Shown here: piece by piece, positions 4,457 to 6,727 of the stretch
Layout: the number at the start of each line of letters is the position of its first letter
Position numbering within the stretch: position 1 is the first letter of the stretch
Assembly: GCA_014523685.1 (NCBI GenBank)
Contig: JAATVT010000192.1
Location: forward strand, 1-6,727
Direction: 5' to 3'
Length of the DNA: 6,727 bases
Source: Nitrososphaerales archaeon TH5893
GTDB lineage: Archaea; Thermoproteota; Nitrososphaeria; Nitrososphaerales; Nitrososphaeraceae
Translations under genes and position numbers: made by a program
Notes under the pieces: model-generated
What the model was told of the DNA's origin: nothing
Database searches by the model: none
Seen by the model: only the letters and a program-made list of their open reading frames with translations

Positions 4457-6610
4457 ATGAAACAGTTGAGTAATGATTATTCAGTTCAATCAGAACCCAG
4501 ACGAGACGGAATCTTAGAATCTGCTTCAAAACGGGTTAGAATGATTTTTTCTGTTATGGCTAGTCCGAATAGAATAGATATTCTTCGTATTCTAAATTCC
4601 AAAGGCCCACTTACATATTCTGAGTTGAAGTCGCTCGCAGGATTTAAGTCAAAGAAAGAATCTGGTAAGTTTGCATATCATCTTAGGAAGCTCCTTCGAC
4701 AATCACTCGTTGCTCTAAACAAGGGGGAACGACGCTACACAATAACAAATCTGGGTAAATTGGTATTGAGCTTGGCCAGACAAATAGAAGAACGATCGAT
4801 AATTGAGAGTGGCAAAATGTATGTTAGGACAAGCAAACAGTCAATTGAGGAATTTAATTCTCATAAAATAATTCAATCGCTTGTGAGAGAGGCAAATATG
4901 CCACTTGAGCAGGCCCATAAAATAACCGAAGAAGTGGAAAACAAGGTATACAAGTTTCAGACCGCATATCTTACCTCCTCTTTAATTAGGGAAACCGTGA
5001 ATTCCGTCCTGATTGAGCACGGACATGAAGAATACAGAAATAAGCTAGCAAGGCTAGGATTGCCCACTTCTGATATTTTCGAGATGTTAAACAATATAGA
5101 TAAGATCGGAAACGGAATCGATAGTGTAATATCTAAAGTTGCTCAATCAATGCTTTCGGAGCATCTTATAATCAATACTTTACCAAAGGACATAGCAGAC
5201 ATGCACTTGGCCGGAGAAATAAATATATCTAATAGTGGAATATGGGGTTTGGTTCCAGATACCGTATTTGTGAATATCGATCATGTTGCTGAAAGTGGCA
5301 TAGATCTAAAGGGTAAATTTTTGAATGTTTCAAGACTAACGTCTATAAATAATATTGACGAATTGGCAACGGCTCTTCCGCTATTAATCTCACTATTGAG
5401 TAGGGAGGCTTCAACAGAGATAGTTCTAGATGGAATTACTTCTTTGCTAAATCGAATAGGTGATTCGAGAGAGGTGGCAGCTTTGCTTACAAGGGCTTTA
5501 ATGGAATCATCCACGGCACCGATGTATTCATCGGATTCAATATTTGGCCTTCCAATCACTACCATTACCTTAGATATTGAAGATCAGTCTAATTCAAAAT
5601 TGATAAATGAAATTCTAGATAGTTACAATAACTACCTCAATTTTACCTCAGTCCCTCGAATTGGGATTGCATTAAAGTTTGGTGGTAAGGATATTCTTAG
5701 AGATTATTCTGAAAAAGTTGTATCTATAATACGAACAGGTGGACTCGTATCGATGGCAAGAAATAAATCAAGAAGTTTAAATGGTATTCACAAATTAATA
5801 AGTAATAAGGTATCGTCTGGTACAGTAGCAACTTTACAATCCTTATCGATTAATCTTCCGAGGCTTGCCTACCAATCTAATAAGGATGAAACCTATTTCC
5901 GAGCAAGACTCGCACTAATGATAAAGCCAGCATTATCAGCAATGTCAATACGAAAGAAAGCACTTACCGATCTTATTAGAAAGGGTATGTTACCCACACT
6001 GTCCAGCAGCACTCAGTTCACGCAGCTTGGAACCCATACTACTGTTATCAACCTTACAGGAGCTAAGGAATCAGTGAATGATATTCTAGGACATGAGATC
6101 AACAACGGAGGAATAGAAATTCTGCAAAAAGTGCTAAAAACCGCTGTAGATGTGGCCACAGACCAAGGAAGGCAGATGGGTGAGGACCATGTGGGTATAG
6201 CCATGATAAATGATGACAGTGCTAGGAGATTTGCAAGTTTGGATTCTGACAAGTATGGCAAGATCTCGTTAATGTCTTCTCAGCAAGGCAGTCTTGCCTA
6301 TTCGCAGGGATTGACAGTCTATGGAAAAGAATTAGTTTCTCCCAACGATAGCAAATCACGTTTAATAGTTGATAGAAGTAATTCCATAGATAATTTGCTA
6401 AATGGAGGTCTAGCTGTGAACCTCGATATGAACGATCTTTCCTCAAACATTGAAATGAAGAATGCAATAGAATCTGCCTCAGAATTACAATTTTTCAGAC
6501 CTGTAATCAAACATATGGTATGCAGTACCTGTGGTAAGAGAGCCGGCAAGGACGTCACTGTAAGTTGTGAATTTTGTACTTCACCATATCTACTTCCATT
6601 TTCCATTTGA
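4457..6610 (+). CDS. Winged-helix / ATP-cone / NrdD-like fusion, catalytically dead; probable nucleotide-sensing regulator
   Basis: This protein has 717 residues. About 26-111 is an ArsR-type winged helix (ASPNRIDILRIL, GKFAYHLRKLLRQSLV, RRYTITNLGKLV). About 121-213 is an ATP-cone (FNSHKIIQSLVREANM, LIRETVNSVLIEHG), the domain that senses ATP/dATP in ribonucleotide reductases and NrdR. About 225-680 resembles class III reductase NrdD (HLAGEINISNSGIW, SINLPRLAY, LIRKGMLPTL). The C-terminus has a zinc site of four cysteines (C689, C692, C704, C707), as in NrdD. These are the only cysteines in the protein. The place of the catalytic cysteine in NrdD (MGCR-like) reads MARNKSR at about 433-439, and the chain ends ten residues after the last cysteine with no RVxGY glycyl-radical motif. 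It cannot use NrdD chemistry. DNA binding plus nucleotide sensing, analogous to NrdR, is the likeliest role. Targets are unknown. Confidence 0.85.
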   Translation: MKQLSNDYSVQSEPRRDGILESASKRVRMIFSVMASPNRIDILRILNSKGPLTYSELKSLAGFKSKKESGKFAYHLRKLLRQSLVALNKGERRYTITNLGKLVLSLARQIEERSIIESGKMYVRTSKQSIEEFNSHKIIQSLVREANMPLEQAHKITEEVENKVYKFQTAYLTSSLIRETVNSVLIEHGHEEYRNKLARLGLPTSDIFEMLNNIDKIGNGIDSVISKVAQSMLSEHLIINTLPKDIADMHLAGEINISNSGIWGLVPDTVFVNIDHVAESGIDLKGKFLNVSRLTSINNIDELATALPLLISLLSREASTEIVLDGITSLLNRIGDSREVAALLTRALMESSTAPMYSSDSIFGLPITTITLDIEDQSNSKLINEILDSYNNYLNFTSVPRIGIALKFGGKDILRDYSEKVVSIIRTGGLVSMARNKSRSLNGIHKLISNKVSSGTVATLQSLSINLPRLAYQSNKDETYFRARLALMIKPALSAMSIRKKALTDLIRKGMLPTLSSSTQFTQLGTHTTVINLTGAKESVNDILGHEINNGGIEILQKVLKTAVDVATDQGRQMGEDHVGIAMINDDSARRFASLDSDKYGKISLMSSQQGSLAYSQGLTVYGKELVSPNDSKSRLIVDRSNSIDNLLNGGLAVNLDMNDLSSNIEMKNAIESASELQFFRPVIKHMVCSTCGKRAGKDVTVSCEFCTSPYLLPFSI

Positions 6611-6631
6611 AATCGTAATCTAGAGTTTATT

Positions 6632-6652
6632 TCATATTTTTTGCAGTATTTT
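6632..6652 (+). terminator. Probable T-rich terminator after the NrdD-like gene
   Basis: A T6 run at 6637-6642 and TATTTT at 6647-6652 follow the stop codon by about 27-42 bases. T tracts of this kind end archaeal transcripts. A possible convergent gene begins beyond, which makes a terminator here sensible. Confidence 0.5.
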
Positions 6653-6661
6653 ACAACATCC

Positions 6662-6727
6662 CTATACTGACAAGAGTTGTTTGGCCAGTTGCTTGGCCTG
6701 GGGCTTGCACACTGGTTCTTGTCTAGT
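6662..6727 (-). CDS. Possible C-terminal end of a convergent gene (partial)
   Basis: Read on the minus strand from the window edge, one frame gives TRQEPVCKPQAKQLAKQL followed by LSV and TAG at 6664-6662. The composition (Lys/Gln-rich, amphipathic end) looks like the tail of a protein, and the position after a T-rich terminator would suit a convergent gene. Only 21 residues are visible, so the family cannot be named and the frame may be accidental. Confidence 0.3.
   Translation of the reverse strand, partial: TRQEPVCKPQAKQLAKQLLSV

Noticed and set aside
5281..6606. Several minus-strand frames of 80-95 codons inside the NrdD-like gene
   Set aside because: They are antisense shadows of a gene with clear domain motifs and show no family features of their own.
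6683..6698. Hairpin GGCCA/TGGCC near the right edge as a terminator
   Set aside because: The stem is only five pairs with no T run after it, and the symmetry is explained by the repeated AKQL codons in the possible minus-strand gene.

Overview
The window most likely comes from an ammonia-oxidising archaeon of the Nitrososphaeria (Thaumarchaeota), probably close to Nitrososphaera or Nitrosocosmicus. This rests on four things: low-GC DNA with TATA boxes about 20-40 bases before start codons (essentially leaderless genes), an archaeal-type aspartate carbamoyltransferase, a CdvB/ESCRT-III (Snf7-like) protein, and a large winged-helix/ATP-cone/NrdD-like fusion protein. The lineage is inferred from content and was not confirmed by a search.

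Left third (1-1360): a tandem duplication with an exact 630-base offset, about 193-729 and 823-1360. Each unit carries a promoter with repeated operator-like motifs, a 70-residue secreted acidic peptide with two cysteines, a T-rich terminator, and a compound hairpin of 76-77 bases with its own possible TATA box. The hairpin looks like a small structured RNA. Its outer 11-bp stem is identical in both copies, while its inside has diverged with pairing kept in part of the stem. The 3' half of the peptide gene and about 95 bases after it are almost identical between copies, whereas the signal-peptide region differs by about 20 percent, which suggests gene conversion or an unrecognised functional segment.

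Middle (1361-2510): no intact gene. The minus strand carries remnants of two small genes (about 2204-1966 and 1909-1461) broken by frameshifts and a stop; their origin is unknown, perhaps a decayed mobile element. Bases 2213-2510 are AT-rich non-coding DNA that ends in the pyrB promoter.

Right part (2511-6727): pyrB (de novo pyrimidine synthesis) reads correctly only if one T is removed from a T5 run near its start. It is followed by two intergenic hairpins, then a CdvB/ESCRT-III-like gene (membrane remodelling or cell division) whose 3' end runs into a perfect 22-base tandem repeat of five units. Next is a 717-residue protein that joins a winged helix, an ATP-cone and a class III ribonucleotide-reductase-like body. 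It lacks the catalytic cysteines and the glycyl-radical motif and keeps only the C-terminal four-cysteine zinc site, so it is probably a nucleotide-sensing regulator and not an enzyme. At the right edge there may be the C-terminal end of a convergent minus-strand gene. The larger genes each have their own upstream signals, so no long operon is evident; nucleotide metabolism or sensing and cell division are the common themes.
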